From contig NZ_SHKW01000001.1 in the NCBI RefSeq assembly GCF_004217555.1, positions 3,348,001-3,412,000 of the forward strand: DNA of 64,000 bases, given 5' to 3'. This DNA comes from Edaphobacter modestus (lineage in GTDB: Bacteria > Acidobacteriota > Terriglobia > Terriglobales > Acidobacteriaceae). How positions within the stretch are numbered: the first letter of the stretch is position 1; the number at the start of each line of letters is the position of its first letter. A program made the translations under genes and the position numbers. This document shows positions 16,691 through 26,500 of the stretch, in pieces. The notes under the pieces were generated by a model. That model was not told the origin of the DNA. It worked only from the letters and a program-made list of their open reading frames with translations, and made no database searches.

Positions 16691-16722
16691 GCAACTTCGC
16701 CTGACTCAATTGAGCAATACCA

Positions 16723-16754
16723 CTCTGCGGCTACATTGACGCAGAGCTTTTTTT
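16723..16754 (+). terminator. Rho-independent terminator
   Basis: CTCTGCG (16723-16729) pairs with CGCAGAG (16740-16746), followed by CTTTTTTT. It ends the gene at 16271-16690 and marks the last host feature before the TGTCA end of the island at 16776. Confidence 0.8.
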
Positions 16755-16775
16755 GCACCTTACCTAAGCCCCCCC

Positions 16776-16900
16776 TGTCAGATTAAACGCTATTTCGAAC
16801 TGGAGCGGCCCGATTTCAAGCTGAATTTACAACGATATTCTGTACTGGACTCAGAGCTATTGGATACCAGATGGAATTCTTCAGCGATACGGGATACTGG
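16776..16900 (+). repeat. Left-end array of degenerate ~20-bp motifs
   Basis: Three same-orientation copies related to ACATCGCTAATTTGTACTGG: 16784-16803 (14 of 20 matches, preceded by TGTCA at 16776-16780), 16829-16848 (16 of 20) and 16881-16900 (12 of 20, with the TACTGG end intact). The spacing (45 and 52 bp) is looser than at the right end. The rest of the gap up to 17149 has an 89-codon open frame (16871-17140) with no recognisable domain; I treat it as non-coding. Confidence 0.5.
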
Positions 16901-17149
16901 CTCACGGTAGGCAAACTGTACGAGAACAGTCAGTGCTCGATATGGTTGCACACGAGTAAGGAAAGATCTGCCGACTCTCACATCGCGGCCTCGCTTCGCG
17001 GAGATAACGAAGGGGTCCCAACAAACGAAGGCATAGGGCTGCCTAGCTTTTTGATACTTGGCGGATACCTACGATGCGCTCTCGTACCGGAGCGGAAGAT
17101 GTTCGCTTTAGGTCCGGTCAAATCGACAATCCAGACATAGCCTGAGAGA

Positions 17150-17548
17150 CTAGCGTTTATCCAGTTGCTCGACTAATTCCTTGATATGCCTCTTGAGAGA
17201 ATCGCGCGTCGCGCCGTAGCCGACACTGGCGGGTGGTACATCGTTCCACTGTTCGATCTTGGGCTGAGCAGAAGCGAGCTGCGCATCCACGGGCAGTACA
17301 GTTCCAATCGTGATCACACGCTGAGAGGCGGAGACGTCGGAAGACGTGACGGCTGAAGGATGAAAAGAACTCACGTCGAAACCGTCAGCGCGCAGGCCCT
17401 GAATAATTGCGGGCGGAACCGTCGTTGAGTCGGGAGCTATGCCACGCGACACCGCCCGGAAAGGTAATCGAAGCTCCTGAGCCAATTGATTGAAGTAAGA
17501 CGCCGCCATGAGGCTCTTAACGTTGCCGTGTTCACAGACGAAGAGCAC
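17150..17548 (-). CDS. Low-molecular-weight phosphatase / arsenate reductase-like protein
   Basis: 132 residues starting at GTG with the P-loop FVCEHGNVKSLMAASYF at the very N-terminus, as in LMW protein tyrosine phosphatases and thioredoxin-coupled ArsC. The loop is Cys-x5-Lys-Ser; classical enzymes have Cys-x5-Arg-Ser/Thr, so the transition-state Arg is replaced by Lys. The Asp-Pro acid loop near the C-terminus is not evident (EQWNDVPPAS may be its counterpart). It may reduce or bind an oxyanion, or be a non-catalytic relative. It is the last gene of the minus-strand island operon. The 237 bp to the next gene hold no recognisable feature. Confidence 0.65.
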   Translation of the reverse strand: MLFVCEHGNVKSLMAASYFNQLAQELRLPFRAVSRGIAPDSTTVPPAIIQGLRADGFDVSSFHPSAVTSSDVSASQRVITIGTVLPVDAQLASAQPKIEQWNDVPPASVGYGATRDSLKRHIKELVEQLDKR

Positions 17549-17785
17549 CTGAGAATTATGAGTCTGGACATGACTCTTCGAGTCAGAGCAAACCGAGTGT
17601 CAGGATGAAAGCAGAAATCATGACGATTCTGATCAGAGATAGATGCACGGGCAGCCTCCAGGTGCTTCTGATGCTCGGTGTACCGTCCCGGGAACAGAGG
17701 TTTTCTCCCGGTTCTACATCGACCCGGTAGCGTTAGCAGCGGAACCCTGCACGATGTAGGAATCGCAAGCCCGGTGTAATTGCGT

Positions 17786-18802
17786 TTACGGTATCGGTGT
17801 ATAAATGCGAATCTCCGCAAATTGGGAATCATGTTTCCTCACGGCAACATACAGCTTGTCGAACTCCGCTGAGAAGAAGCCCGTCCGCGCTCCGCTGACC
17901 GTCTTGATTCGGCCAAGTTCGTCATAGTGGTCGGCATCCCGCTGTTGGAACACTGAAATCCCGCCTTCACCTCCGATCGCATAGATCCTGTGACGCCGCT
18001 CATCATAGAAGACATCGTCACAATCGCCGATGGCGTGAAGAGTCGCTATCCGCTTACCTTGGTCGGTATCCAGCACAATGAGCCGTGCGGGAAGCCGGGT
18101 TACCACGAATAGCCGATGGTCCCGCTCGTCCAAAGCCATCGGATAGTTGGCTAGCGGCCCTCCCGTGCCCCACGATTCCACTACTGCTCCCGTCTTACGG
18201 TCCACAACAGCAATCTTCCGTGATCCTGGCAAGTTGACGAAGATTCTCGCTCCGTTCTTCTCTAGCTGGAACGACTCGGGATGGGCATCTAGTTTGATGT
18301 CCGCGAGTTTTGTACCTTTTTGATCAAACTCCCCTAGAGCGCCTCCCCCGTAGCCAACCCAGATGTGACCGCTGCTCGGTTCATGGCGGAGGTTGTCGGC
18401 ATCATCTCCGTACGGAATCGATTTAAGCATCTTCCAGGAAACTGCATCGAATACCCGGACTGACCCGTCGTTGCCGTTCGCTACGAAAACTAGACTGGAT
18501 GAAGGAATGAAAGCAATCCCTTGAGGCTCCGCCAATCCGTGCACCGAATTAACTTCTTTGTTCGCTTTCAGATCAATCACCTCAAGCGAATTATTCCCCA
18601 GAGCCGCTACAAACAGTCGCTGTCCCTTGAGGTCGATTGAGAGGTGATCGATCCGACCCTGGACATTGGCCATCGGAATCGTGGCCTCCAGCTTCAGCAG
18701 TTCGCTTGCATCGGACTGCCCAAACGAAACGTTAGATACACCCATCAGCGATAACAGAAGAACGATGACTGCCGCTTGGCTCATTGTGTCTCTCCAGTTC
18801 AT
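17786..18802 (-). CDS. Exported YVTN/YncE-like beta-propeller
   Basis: 338 residues from the ATG at 18802; a longer frame would run into the MFS gene. The signal peptide ends near NVSFGQ. Repeated blades have the pattern 'G..LFVA..GNNSLEVIDLKANKEV', 'SSLVFVANGNDGSVRVFDAVSWK', 'GARIFVNLPGSRKIAVVDRKTGAV' and 'HRLFVVTRLPARLIVLDTDQGK', typical of seven-bladed periplasmic propellers. These often bind metals, DNA or partner proteins; no catalytic site is seen. It starts 34 bp after the MFS gene in the same operon. Confidence 0.78.
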   Translation of the reverse strand: MNWRDTMSQAAVIVLLLSLMGVSNVSFGQSDASELLKLEATIPMANVQGRIDHLSIDLKGQRLFVAALGNNSLEVIDLKANKEVNSVHGLAEPQGIAFIPSSSLVFVANGNDGSVRVFDAVSWKMLKSIPYGDDADNLRHEPSSGHIWVGYGGGALGEFDQKGTKLADIKLDAHPESFQLEKNGARIFVNLPGSRKIAVVDRKTGAVVESWGTGGPLANYPMALDERDHRLFVVTRLPARLIVLDTDQGKRIATLHAIGDCDDVFYDERRHRIYAIGGEGGISVFQQRDADHYDELGRIKTVSGARTGFFSAEFDKLYVAVRKHDSQFAEIRIYTPIP

Positions 18803-18836
18803 TTGTTTCCTGGTTCGTAAAGTGACGATGCGCGGA

Positions 18837-20132
18837 TCATCGGAGCGCCTCTTCGGGCGGCTTAATCGCCACAAATTGCCGATAGAGCAGAAGGTCATAG
18901 GCGATCTTCAGGGTTCCGGCGATGAAGAACGGAACATTGATCAAGCGCGGGTTGGCGAACATGAGCCCGACAAACATCGGTGGGATTGAGGCACCGATTG
19001 TTCGCGCCACGCCCGTAATGCCGGCCGCGGCAGATCGCTCTTCGGGATGAACGACGGCCATCGTGTAGGACTGCCTCGTGGGAACGTCCATTTGGCTGAT
19101 ACTGAACCGCAACAACAAGACCCCGATCGCAAGTTGAAGCGAAGGCATAAGCGGCAGCAAAATAAGCAGAATGTTCGAAGGTAGATGGGTAAAGACCATC
19201 GTCCTCACCAGTCCAAACCGGGATGCCAGGCGGGATGCCAGAAGCGCGGAAATCCCAGCAAACATATTCGCTCCAAAGAAGATCGCACCGAGCGTGGCCG
19301 GTTTCACACCGAAACGCAGGTAGAACCAATAGGCAGCGAAACTCTGAACGACGAAACCGCCGCCAAAGGAGTCCAGGGCGAACAGTCCCGATAGCTTGAA
19401 TACAATCTCTCGCGAGTGTCCAATTCCGAGGAGAGTCTTTTTAGCCGCAAGACTTGAGGAGCGATCCTCGGACGCGCCCACTTCGGTTGCTGACGAGAGT
19501 CGCGCGAACACCAGTGTCAACACCATACCGAGCGCGGCATACGCGATAACGACGGCGCGATAGCCTTTGATGGAGGCCGTTCCGCTTGAACTTACCAAGG
19601 CGGGAAGCATGCCTCCGCAGAGAGACCCAATAGCGGTCGCGAATGACCCGGTCAATGTGTACCAGGCAAATGCCATCGTCCTCGTGGAGGACGAAACGAC
19701 ATGCGCGAGCGCGGCTTGCTCAATCGAAAGAAACGGCCCAACCTCGTTGCCGCTTGGACTTACGACTCCGACCGTCCCGGCGATCACAAGGAACAAGAAA
19801 TTGTTCGTACAGGCGAAGGCAAGACCCGCACCAGCCATAAGAACGGACCCGATAATGAGCATCCGCCGGCGTCCAATACGGTCCGCCTGGGTTGTCAGAA
19901 TTAGGGAAACGACCGTGTCCCCCAGCAGGGTCAAGGTGAGAAGCATTCCGATCCGCGATTCACTGAGTCCTATGCTGGTCAGATAGAAGACAAGAACAAC
20001 CGACAGCGCACCGTATGCGAAGAGGCGAGTGAATCGAGTAAGAAAGAGTAGCCGTGCGTCGTAGTTGAGGCTTCTTAGGATACTGTCGCTCCAGAGATCA
20101 CTCAGCATGCCTGGCTCTGACTTAGAATGCAT
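18837..20132 (-). CDS. MFS transporter
   Basis: 431 residues with 12 predicted membrane helices. The MFS loop 2-3 signature appears as TTQADRIGRRRMLIIGS. I start at 20132 because GGAGG lies 9 bases upstream; the same frame is open to 20261, but those extra residues (LGATAVGVAFVAPSFLM) are the remains of ChrA read through a frameshift. MFS genes of this sort accompany chrB/chrA in several chromate clusters, so export of an oxyanion or drug is likely, but the substrate cannot be read from the sequence. Confidence 0.85.
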   Translation of the reverse strand: MHSKSEPGMLSDLWSDSILRSLNYDARLLFLTRFTRLFAYGALSVVLVFYLTSIGLSESRIGMLLTLTLLGDTVVSLILTTQADRIGRRRMLIIGSVLMAGAGLAFACTNNFLFLVIAGTVGVVSPSGNEVGPFLSIEQAALAHVVSSSTRTMAFAWYTLTGSFATAIGSLCGGMLPALVSSSGTASIKGYRAVVIAYAALGMVLTLVFARLSSATEVGASEDRSSSLAAKKTLLGIGHSREIVFKLSGLFALDSFGGGFVVQSFAAYWFYLRFGVKPATLGAIFFGANMFAGISALLASRLASRFGLVRTMVFTHLPSNILLILLPLMPSLQLAIGVLLLRFSISQMDVPTRQSYTMAVVHPEERSAAAGITGVARTIGASIPPMFVGLMFANPRLINVPFFIAGTLKIAYDLLLYRQFVAIKPPEEALR

Positions 20133-20179
20133 CTTCATTTCCCTCCGATCGAGGAAAATAAGAACAATCCTGCAATGCC

Positions 20180-20512
20180 CAGAACCAACAACGATGATAG
20201 GTTCGGGCATGAGAAAGGACGGCGCGACGAAGGCCACACCCACCGCAGTTGCGCCCAACACACCTCCCGCACGTAGCCCAGATACATGGCGAATTGGGCG
20301 GCAAGCGGTCGGGGAGCTAGCTGCGCAAACGATAATCCTTCAAGATAATCTTCCCACTCAATCCAACCTCGGTCCTCCACTAATTCCGACTGTATCCGGC
20401 TGGCCAGGGCGATAGGTCCTCCAAAGCCTAGCGTTCCGAGACGGAGGAAATAGAGCAGAAAGTCGCCGAACGGCGCTTTCTGCTCTATTGCGGGTTGGAG
20501 GCTGCGGTTCAT
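20180..20512 (-). pseudogene. chrA: chrA (chromate transporter) N-terminal remnant, frameshifted
   Basis: From ATG 20512 the frame gives the ChrA N-terminus: FLRLGTLGFGGPIALASRIQ, then VEDRGWIEWEDYLEGLSFAQLAP and AAQFAMYLGYVRE. At about 20265 the homology jumps to the next frame and continues as GGVLGATAVGVAFVAPSFLM, the following ChrA motif. After that (~20205) the similarity stops and the MFS start follows. So a one-base shift plus loss of over three quarters of the protein has destroyed this CHR-family exporter. Gene order chrB, DUF1259, chrA, MFS is preserved. Confidence 0.85.
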
Positions 20513-20518
20513 GCAGAC

Positions 20519-21430
20519 CTACTTGACTTGCGGTTTTTGTGAGTTGGTTTCATCAAGCGCGGCGCGAAGTCCTTGCGCCAACTTAACAGCATCGTCGTTG
20601 GCCCAGAAGTGCATGAAGTAGAGATGAGGCTGGTCGAACAACATGTGATTGTGCATGGCCTCGACTTCAATCCCATGCGTCCGCAGAGCACGAATTACCG
20701 GATTGACCTCTTTGGCAAGCAGAACAAAATCTCCAGAGATAGCAGCTTTACCCTGACCAGTAGGCTGGAAGTTAATGGCCGTAGCGGTACCCATCGCGGG
20801 CGGGACTTCCATGCCACTATCGGTGATCTTCTCTACGCGCGGAACGGAAAACTGCAAGATCCCTCCGTTTACTTTGCCGGAATAACCGATGGCTTGCTCG
20901 ACCTGTGGTGTCTGGAGATCGATTGCCTGCGGGGTAGTGGCTGGCGTCGTCGCCGCAGGTGCAGGAGTCTTCGTCAGCGCGATTGCAGCCGCAAGCGAGC
21001 GTGCCAACACAACCGGATCGCCATGCCCGGCGATGTGCATGTAGATAACGCGAGGTGATTCCCCCAACAGGTGATTGTGAATTGAGGTCTGCTCGATTCC
21101 TTGCTGCTGGAGCTTCAACATGACAGGTTCGATTTCCTCCTCAGTCAAAACGAGGTCGCCCATCACCATTGCCTCATTTCCCATCTTCTTGAAGGCCACC
21201 CAGGAGCCCAGCGCAAGCCCAGGGGCTACGGTGACACCATCTTTTACAACTTTCATGTCTCTGCGTGGCAGAGCGAATTTATAGACTTCCCCCGGCTGCA
21301 TCTGCCCAGATCGCCCCAGGGCGGCCTCTACGGGTTTCCATGATGCGGTGGAATCGTCCTGTGGCTGGGCAAAGGTACAGTTGCAGGCGAGTAAACATGA
21401 GGCGGCAAAGGATACTATCTGACTCTTCAT
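20519..21430 (-). CDS. Exported DUF1259 (LppY/LpqO-like) protein, two repeats
   Basis: 303 residues with a signal peptide (SFAASCLLACNCTFAQ). Two DUF1259 units: residues ~30-155 (EVYKFALPRRDMKVVKDGV; GIEQTSIHNHLLGESPRVIYMHIAGHGD) and ~175-290 (ILQFSVPRVEKITDSGMEVPP; GIEVEAMHNHMLFDQPHLYFMHFWAND). Each repeat has the hallmark H-N-H and a later H, likely a metal- or ligand-binding site. The family is commonly found beside chromate-resistance genes; its biochemical role is not established. It starts 15 bp after chrB. Confidence 0.87.
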   Translation of the reverse strand: MKSQIVSFAASCLLACNCTFAQPQDDSTASWKPVEAALGRSGQMQPGEVYKFALPRRDMKVVKDGVTVAPGLALGSWVAFKKMGNEAMVMGDLVLTEEEIEPVMLKLQQQGIEQTSIHNHLLGESPRVIYMHIAGHGDPVVLARSLAAAIALTKTPAPAATTPATTPQAIDLQTPQVEQAIGYSGKVNGGILQFSVPRVEKITDSGMEVPPAMGTATAINFQPTGQGKAAISGDFVLLAKEVNPVIRALRTHGIEVEAMHNHMLFDQPHLYFMHFWANDDAVKLAQGLRAALDETNSQKPQVK

Positions 21431-21445
21431 TGAATTCTCCGTTTT

Positions 21446-22369
21446 CTACGCAATCGAGTGATAGAGTCCTTCGATCAGATCCATCCCTCTGTTTAGCAGT
21501 TCGTCATCCGGGATGCCTTGCTTAGCCCATCCCTTCAGAATCTGGTTGATGGTGATACCTTCGGTGCGACCGAACTTTTCCTCATCGAGGTCGGCGTCGT
21601 GGATAGCCTGCCCGATCAGTCGTACCTTCTTGTCTGCGAGACCGAACCGGGCACACAGGGTTTCGAACGTGCATTTCTCCCCGTCATGACCAAAGCCACC
21701 GGCCTGATACATGTCGAACGGCACAGCTTCAGGGTGGATGGTCGGATTACTGTCAAAGAGGAAGGAGGCTTTGGGATCAATGAACCGCTTGATCAGCCAG
21801 GCGGAGGAGACCCGATCGATTCCTGGCCTTGGACGCGTGATCCAGTCCCGGCTTTGATAGTCAGATTTCGATACCTTACCTTTCCCGACCCGCGCTTGCG
21901 TGGTCGCTGGATGCTCCGCCTTGTAGAGGGCTTCTTCGGCCTTTACCCTGAGCGGAGACTCGAAAAAGTCGATTTCGGAAATGTCTTCAAAGCGTCGTTT
22001 CAGGCGCGTCAGTTGCGTCGAGAATCCCTGCGCGGACGGTTTGAGTTGTTGAACCTCTCGGATGAGTGCCGTGTAGTCGGGTTTGCGCTCTTCGCGGAAT
22101 CGTTCCTTGAGCACATCGGAGGGAAGGTCATCGATTGCCAGGACCTGAAGCACAGAGGCTTCTCCCTTGAATCCACGGATCGCCGTAGCCAACCACTCAA
22201 GCCGTTCCTGATTCACTGGCGTATTCGGCAATACATAGCCGGAGTTGCGTAACGCGAAGGTTCCGTACTTCTGGAGTTTTCTCCATATCCCTACCCTCTC
22301 GCTAGTTCTCTTCGAAGGCAAACTGAAGATCAGAAGGAGCCACGGTGGCGTACTAGTCGACATGCTCAT
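21446..22369 (-). CDS. chrB: Chromate resistance regulator ChrB
   Basis: 307 residues with both ChrB halves: an N-terminal domain (WLLLIFSLPSKRTSERVGIWRKLQKYG, LRNSGYVLPN) and the C-terminal chromate-resistance domain (WITRPRPGIDRVSSAWLIKRFID; HDGEKCTFETLCARFGL; IHDADLDEEKFGR). In studied systems ChrB is a chromate-sensing regulator of the chr operon. Here the partner chrA is broken, so ChrB may now regulate the RND and MFS genes with which it is co-transcribed. It starts 67 bp after the membrane-fusion gene. Confidence 0.9.
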   Translation of the reverse strand: MSMSTSTPPWLLLIFSLPSKRTSERVGIWRKLQKYGTFALRNSGYVLPNTPVNQERLEWLATAIRGFKGEASVLQVLAIDDLPSDVLKERFREERKPDYTALIREVQQLKPSAQGFSTQLTRLKRRFEDISEIDFFESPLRVKAEEALYKAEHPATTQARVGKGKVSKSDYQSRDWITRPRPGIDRVSSAWLIKRFIDPKASFLFDSNPTIHPEAVPFDMYQAGGFGHDGEKCTFETLCARFGLADKKVRLIGQAIHDADLDEEKFGRTEGITINQILKGWAKQGIPDDELLNRGMDLIEGLYHSIA

Positions 22370-22436
22370 AGGACCTCAGTCTTGCGATGATTGTTCAAAG
22401 ACTTGCTTTCGCTGGTCATAGACTCTTAATCAACGT

Positions 22437-23522
22437 TCAGATCAGCGGTGTCCCCTCTCGAATCTCGTCGGACGCACGCTTCAGAACTTTTTCACCCTGT
22501 TTGATATTTGCGCGAATCGCAACCTGTTCTCCAAAAACTGCACCTTTGCGAACGTCCACCCAATGCGCACGCCCGTTGACAGAGGTGATCACAAAGGTGC
22601 GTTCCGTTGTGGACACGACACTCGTCGATGGCACGAGCAGGAGCGGATCCGCTGAACTCACCGGCCAATCAACCGATGGATACATGCCAGGAGCCAGGGT
22701 GCCATCTTTGTTGTATGCGTCAAGTTCCACCATCATCGTTCTGCTCTGAGGATCAAGAGCGTTTGGGATCCGGGCAATCTTTGCTGCATATGACTTGCCG
22801 GGTTGTGCGGCGATGTGGAAGCTCACAGACGTGCCACGCACCACGTGCCCGACATAGCTTTCTGGCACCGGAACGGTCAAACGAAGATGCGCTACCTGTT
22901 GAAGTTTGAGCAGCGGTGTGTGAGCGTTCGCTTGGACCAGCATTCCCGGATGAACGAAGCGATCTGTAATGGTCCCATCGAAGGGGGCTGTAACGCGGAG
23001 GTAAGCTTCCAGCTCTTTGGTCGCACGCAATCTATCTTGGGCTGCCCGTGTGGCGGCCTTTCTACTATTTACAAGTGAGTGTGCCGCGTCACGTTGCTTC
23101 TCGGCCTGCACGAGTTCATTGCCAGCAACGGCTCCCGGTGTCTTCGAAGCTTCCTCAAGTCTCGCAAAGGTGCTCTCAATACCGGCAGCCTGGGCCTCAG
23201 CCTGGCTTTCATCGGCCTCTGCCTGATGGAGAGTCGATTCGGCAGCGGAGGTCTGCGCCTTCATCTCCGGCGCGGAGAGCTCGACCAACAATTGACCTCG
23301 CCGCACATTGCTGCCGCGGTCGACGAGCACCCGTTCGATGTAACCGGGTACTCGCGCCTCGATATCAGCCTGAAGAAAGGGAGCCAGCTCAGCAGGCAGG
23401 GAGACGGTTCGTGAGGGAGTGCGGCTTTCTACCGTGGCAAACTCTACATGTGCAGGAGTCTGCGCGCCGGCTGGCAGGCCGAAAGCGAGGGTCAGGATGG
23501 CAACTGTCTTATGGCTGTACAT
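22437..23522 (-). CDS. RND pump periplasmic adaptor (membrane-fusion protein)
   Basis: 361 residues with a signal peptide (ILTLAFGLPAGAQT). The lipoyl-like half (PFLQADIEARVPGYIERVLVDRGSNVRRGQLLVEL), the alpha-hairpin (ESTLHQAEADESQAEAQAAG...KQRDAAHSLVNSRKAATRAAQDRL) and the second half (APFDGTITDRFVHPGMLV) are all present, followed by the beta-barrel and membrane-proximal domains. It bridges the inner-membrane RND pump and the outer-membrane TolC-like protein. It overlaps the pump gene by 14 bp, which indicates translational coupling. Confidence 0.9.
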   Translation of the reverse strand: MYSHKTVAILTLAFGLPAGAQTPAHVEFATVESRTPSRTVSLPAELAPFLQADIEARVPGYIERVLVDRGSNVRRGQLLVELSAPEMKAQTSAAESTLHQAEADESQAEAQAAGIESTFARLEEASKTPGAVAGNELVQAEKQRDAAHSLVNSRKAATRAAQDRLRATKELEAYLRVTAPFDGTITDRFVHPGMLVQANAHTPLLKLQQVAHLRLTVPVPESYVGHVVRGTSVSFHIAAQPGKSYAAKIARIPNALDPQSRTMMVELDAYNKDGTLAPGMYPSVDWPVSSADPLLLVPSTSVVSTTERTFVITSVNGRAHWVDVRKGAVFGEQVAIRANIKQGEKVLKRASDEIREGTPLI

Positions 23523-26500
23523 AGTAGCGACTCGCGGGATCTTGAGGATTCAATGAATTTGAAGTAACGGAGGCGCGTCGCTGCAGAAGGCCGTAAATAG
23601 CGGGCAGCACGGCCAAAGTGGCGAATGTTGAAAAGAGAAGACCCCCAATCACGGCACGTCCGAGAGGGGCAGATTGTGCGCCGCCCTCCCCGAATCCGAT
23701 TGCCATGGGGATCATGCCGCAGATCATCGCCGTAGCGGTCATGAGAATTGCACGGAGGCGACCGACGGCGCCCGTGTGCGCTGCAGTCTCTGCCCCTTCA
23801 GTCTGTCGTGCCTGCTCAGCAAAGGTCACCAGAAGAATGGAATTGGCGACCGAGATGCCCACCGCCATGATCGCTCCCATGAAGGATTGAATATTGAGTG
23901 TCGTTCGCGTAATGAGCAGCATGAGCACCACACCACAGAGAACGCCCGGAACCATGCTCAAGATGGCCAAAGGCAATCGGAGAGATTGGAAGTTCGCCAT
24001 CAGGAGGAGGAAGATAGTCGCAATGGCAAGCAGAAGTCCCACCCGCAAACCAGAGATGGTCTCCTCCATAGCTGGGACCTGGCCACGAACCGTCACGGTT
24101 GAGCCCTTCGGCGGTGCGGCAACATTTCTGAGGGCAGCTTGAATCTTTTTTTGCGCCTCTCCGAGAGTTACTCCGTGCAGGTTGGCTGTCAGACTCACGA
24201 CGCGTTGCCCACTAAGCCTCTCGATCATCTCCGGCATGATGCCGTACTGCAGGCTTGCCACCTGGTCCAGTTGAGGTTGCGAGAGGCCATCTCGCATCAG
24301 CGGCAGAGAGGACAAGGCAGGCAAGCCCTGAGCGCGGCTCGGGGGTAGCTGCACTTGAATCTGAAAAGCATTCCCCGTTTGCGGGTCGCGCCAGTAGTTC
24401 GGCGAGGTGAACCGCGATGATCCTGTTGCGGCGATCATTGAGTTTGTGACGTCCGCCATGGTCAGGCCGAATTGTCCCGCGTACTGACGATCTATGTTCA
24501 CCTCAACCGTCGGATATTTCTGCGGCTGAACGACTGACACATCGCGCAGAAAACTCAACTTGCGAAGTTCCGCTTCGATCTTCGCAAGGTAGGCATAGTT
24601 TTGATCGAGGTTGACCCCTTGTACATCGATCTGCACGGGAGTGGGAGAACCAAAACTCATGACCTGCGAGACGATGTCTCCTGCCTCGAAAGACAGCTTG
24701 AGCGCGGGCAGTTCTTTCTGGAAAGCTGCTCGCAGGTCTTCGCGCAGACGCTCGTCATCGGGATGCCCGGACCGAAGCTGCACCTGCACCAATGCCTCCT
24801 CAGGCCCACTGGTGAAAAGATGAATCAAGTTGACCGGATAGCTGGATGGCTGCACACCAACATAATCGGATGTAACCTCAACGTTTTCTTTGCCTATTGT
24901 TTTGCGAATGAGATCGAGCGCGTGGAGAACCATGGGCTCCGTCTCTTCGATGCGCGTGCCGATCGGAGCTTTCAGACGCATTCGCAGAACGGGACCATTG
25001 GCGTCGGGAAATATCTCGGTTCCCAAACGCGGTGTAACGACCAGCAAAACGATCACTGACACTCCGAAATAGGTGAGAATTACAGGCCATCTACGTTTCA
25101 GAACGGCTTCCAGGAATTTTTCATAACGCAATCGGAGCCGCCCGAAGGCTCCTTCTAACTCTTCCCGCCGATGCGACTCCTTCATCATCCATGTGCCAAA
25201 GACGGGAACCAGTGTGCTTGACAGCAGATAGGAGGCAATCATTGCAAAGCCGACTGCCAGAGACAGCGGAACAAACAATTGCCGCCCGACACCCTTCATG
25301 AAGAAAGAAGGGACGAAGACGGCCAGGACACACAACATCGAAAGTAACCGGGCAATTACCGTCCGTTTGCACGCTTCAAGAACAGCCTTGGCGTGAGAGA
25401 CGCCCGGAAGCAATTGCGTATGGATGTTTTCGATCTCCACCGTGGCCTCGTCCACAAGAACGCCTACGGCGAGCGCTAGACCGCCCAGCGTCATGATGTT
25501 GATGGTCTGCCCTGTGGCCCAGAGAAGAAGCACCGCAGCGGCGAGAGCGAAGGGGATATTCGCAACCACGATCAGCGCGCCGCGCCAGTCCCGGAGGAAG
25601 AGCAATACGACCAGCCCTGTCAAGAAGGCTCCGAGAAGTGCTTCCCGGACTAGGCCGTTGATCGCGTGCGATACATATCCAGATTGGTCGAAGGCCAGCT
25701 GGACATCGACATCGCCCGGAATCACTTTTTTGAATACTGGTATAGCTGCTTTCACGGCGCTGATGACGGCAAGAGTGGAGGCATCCGAACGCTTCGTCAC
25801 TGGTATATATACCGTACGGCGGCCATCGACATGCGCATAAGCCGTCACGATGTCGGTTCCGTTCTCCACGGCTCCGATATCGCGGAGATAGACGCTTGTA
25901 CCCGATCCAGGGTGGACCGGAGTGTTCATCAGGTCGTTCAGCTCCGGTCCAAGCGTCGCATTGGTGCGCACGATGCGATTGAGAGAACCGTCATAGAGAT
26001 TTCCCGACGGTGCTACGACCGTACCGCTGCTGACGGCGGAGATCGCCTGTTCGGGGGAGATGTGGTATTGCTTCAGCTTGTCAGGATCTAGCGAAACCAC
26101 GATGGTCCGTTGATTGCCGCCAAAGGGCGGAGGCGCGGAGACCCCGGGCAAGGTCGCAAACAAGGGTCTTACCTGATTGAGGGCAATGTTTTGTAGTTCG
26201 CCTTGGGAATGCGTGGAACTTGTGAAAAGAAGCAGGCCAACAGCCACGCTTCCAGGATCGAAGCGTGTGATAAATGGCGGAACTGTTCCCGGAGGCATGA
26301 AGGCTCGCGCTCGATTGACGTAACCGACAGTTTCGCCCATGGCTTGCTGCATGTTGGTGCCTTCCCGGAAGGTCAGCTTCATCAGCGCAGCGCCTTGAAT
26401 GCTTTTGCTATCGACCGATTGAATACCCGTGATGTAGAGGAAGTGATACTCGTAGTAGTAAGTAAGAAATCCTTCCATCTGGGCGGGAGTCATGCCACCA

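Noticed and set aside
16871..17140. 89-codon frame as a gene in the left island margin
   Set aside because: No domain, no ribosome site, and it starts within the degenerate repeat array.
17437..17832. 131-codon minus-strand frame overlapping the phosphatase gene
   Set aside because: It covers the phosphatase P-loop in another frame and its translation has no recognisable features.
20133..20261. N-terminal extension of the MFS transporter to 20261
   Set aside because: The extra residues are the ChrA motif LGATAVGVAFVAPSFLM read through the frameshift; a strong ribosome site supports a start at 20132.
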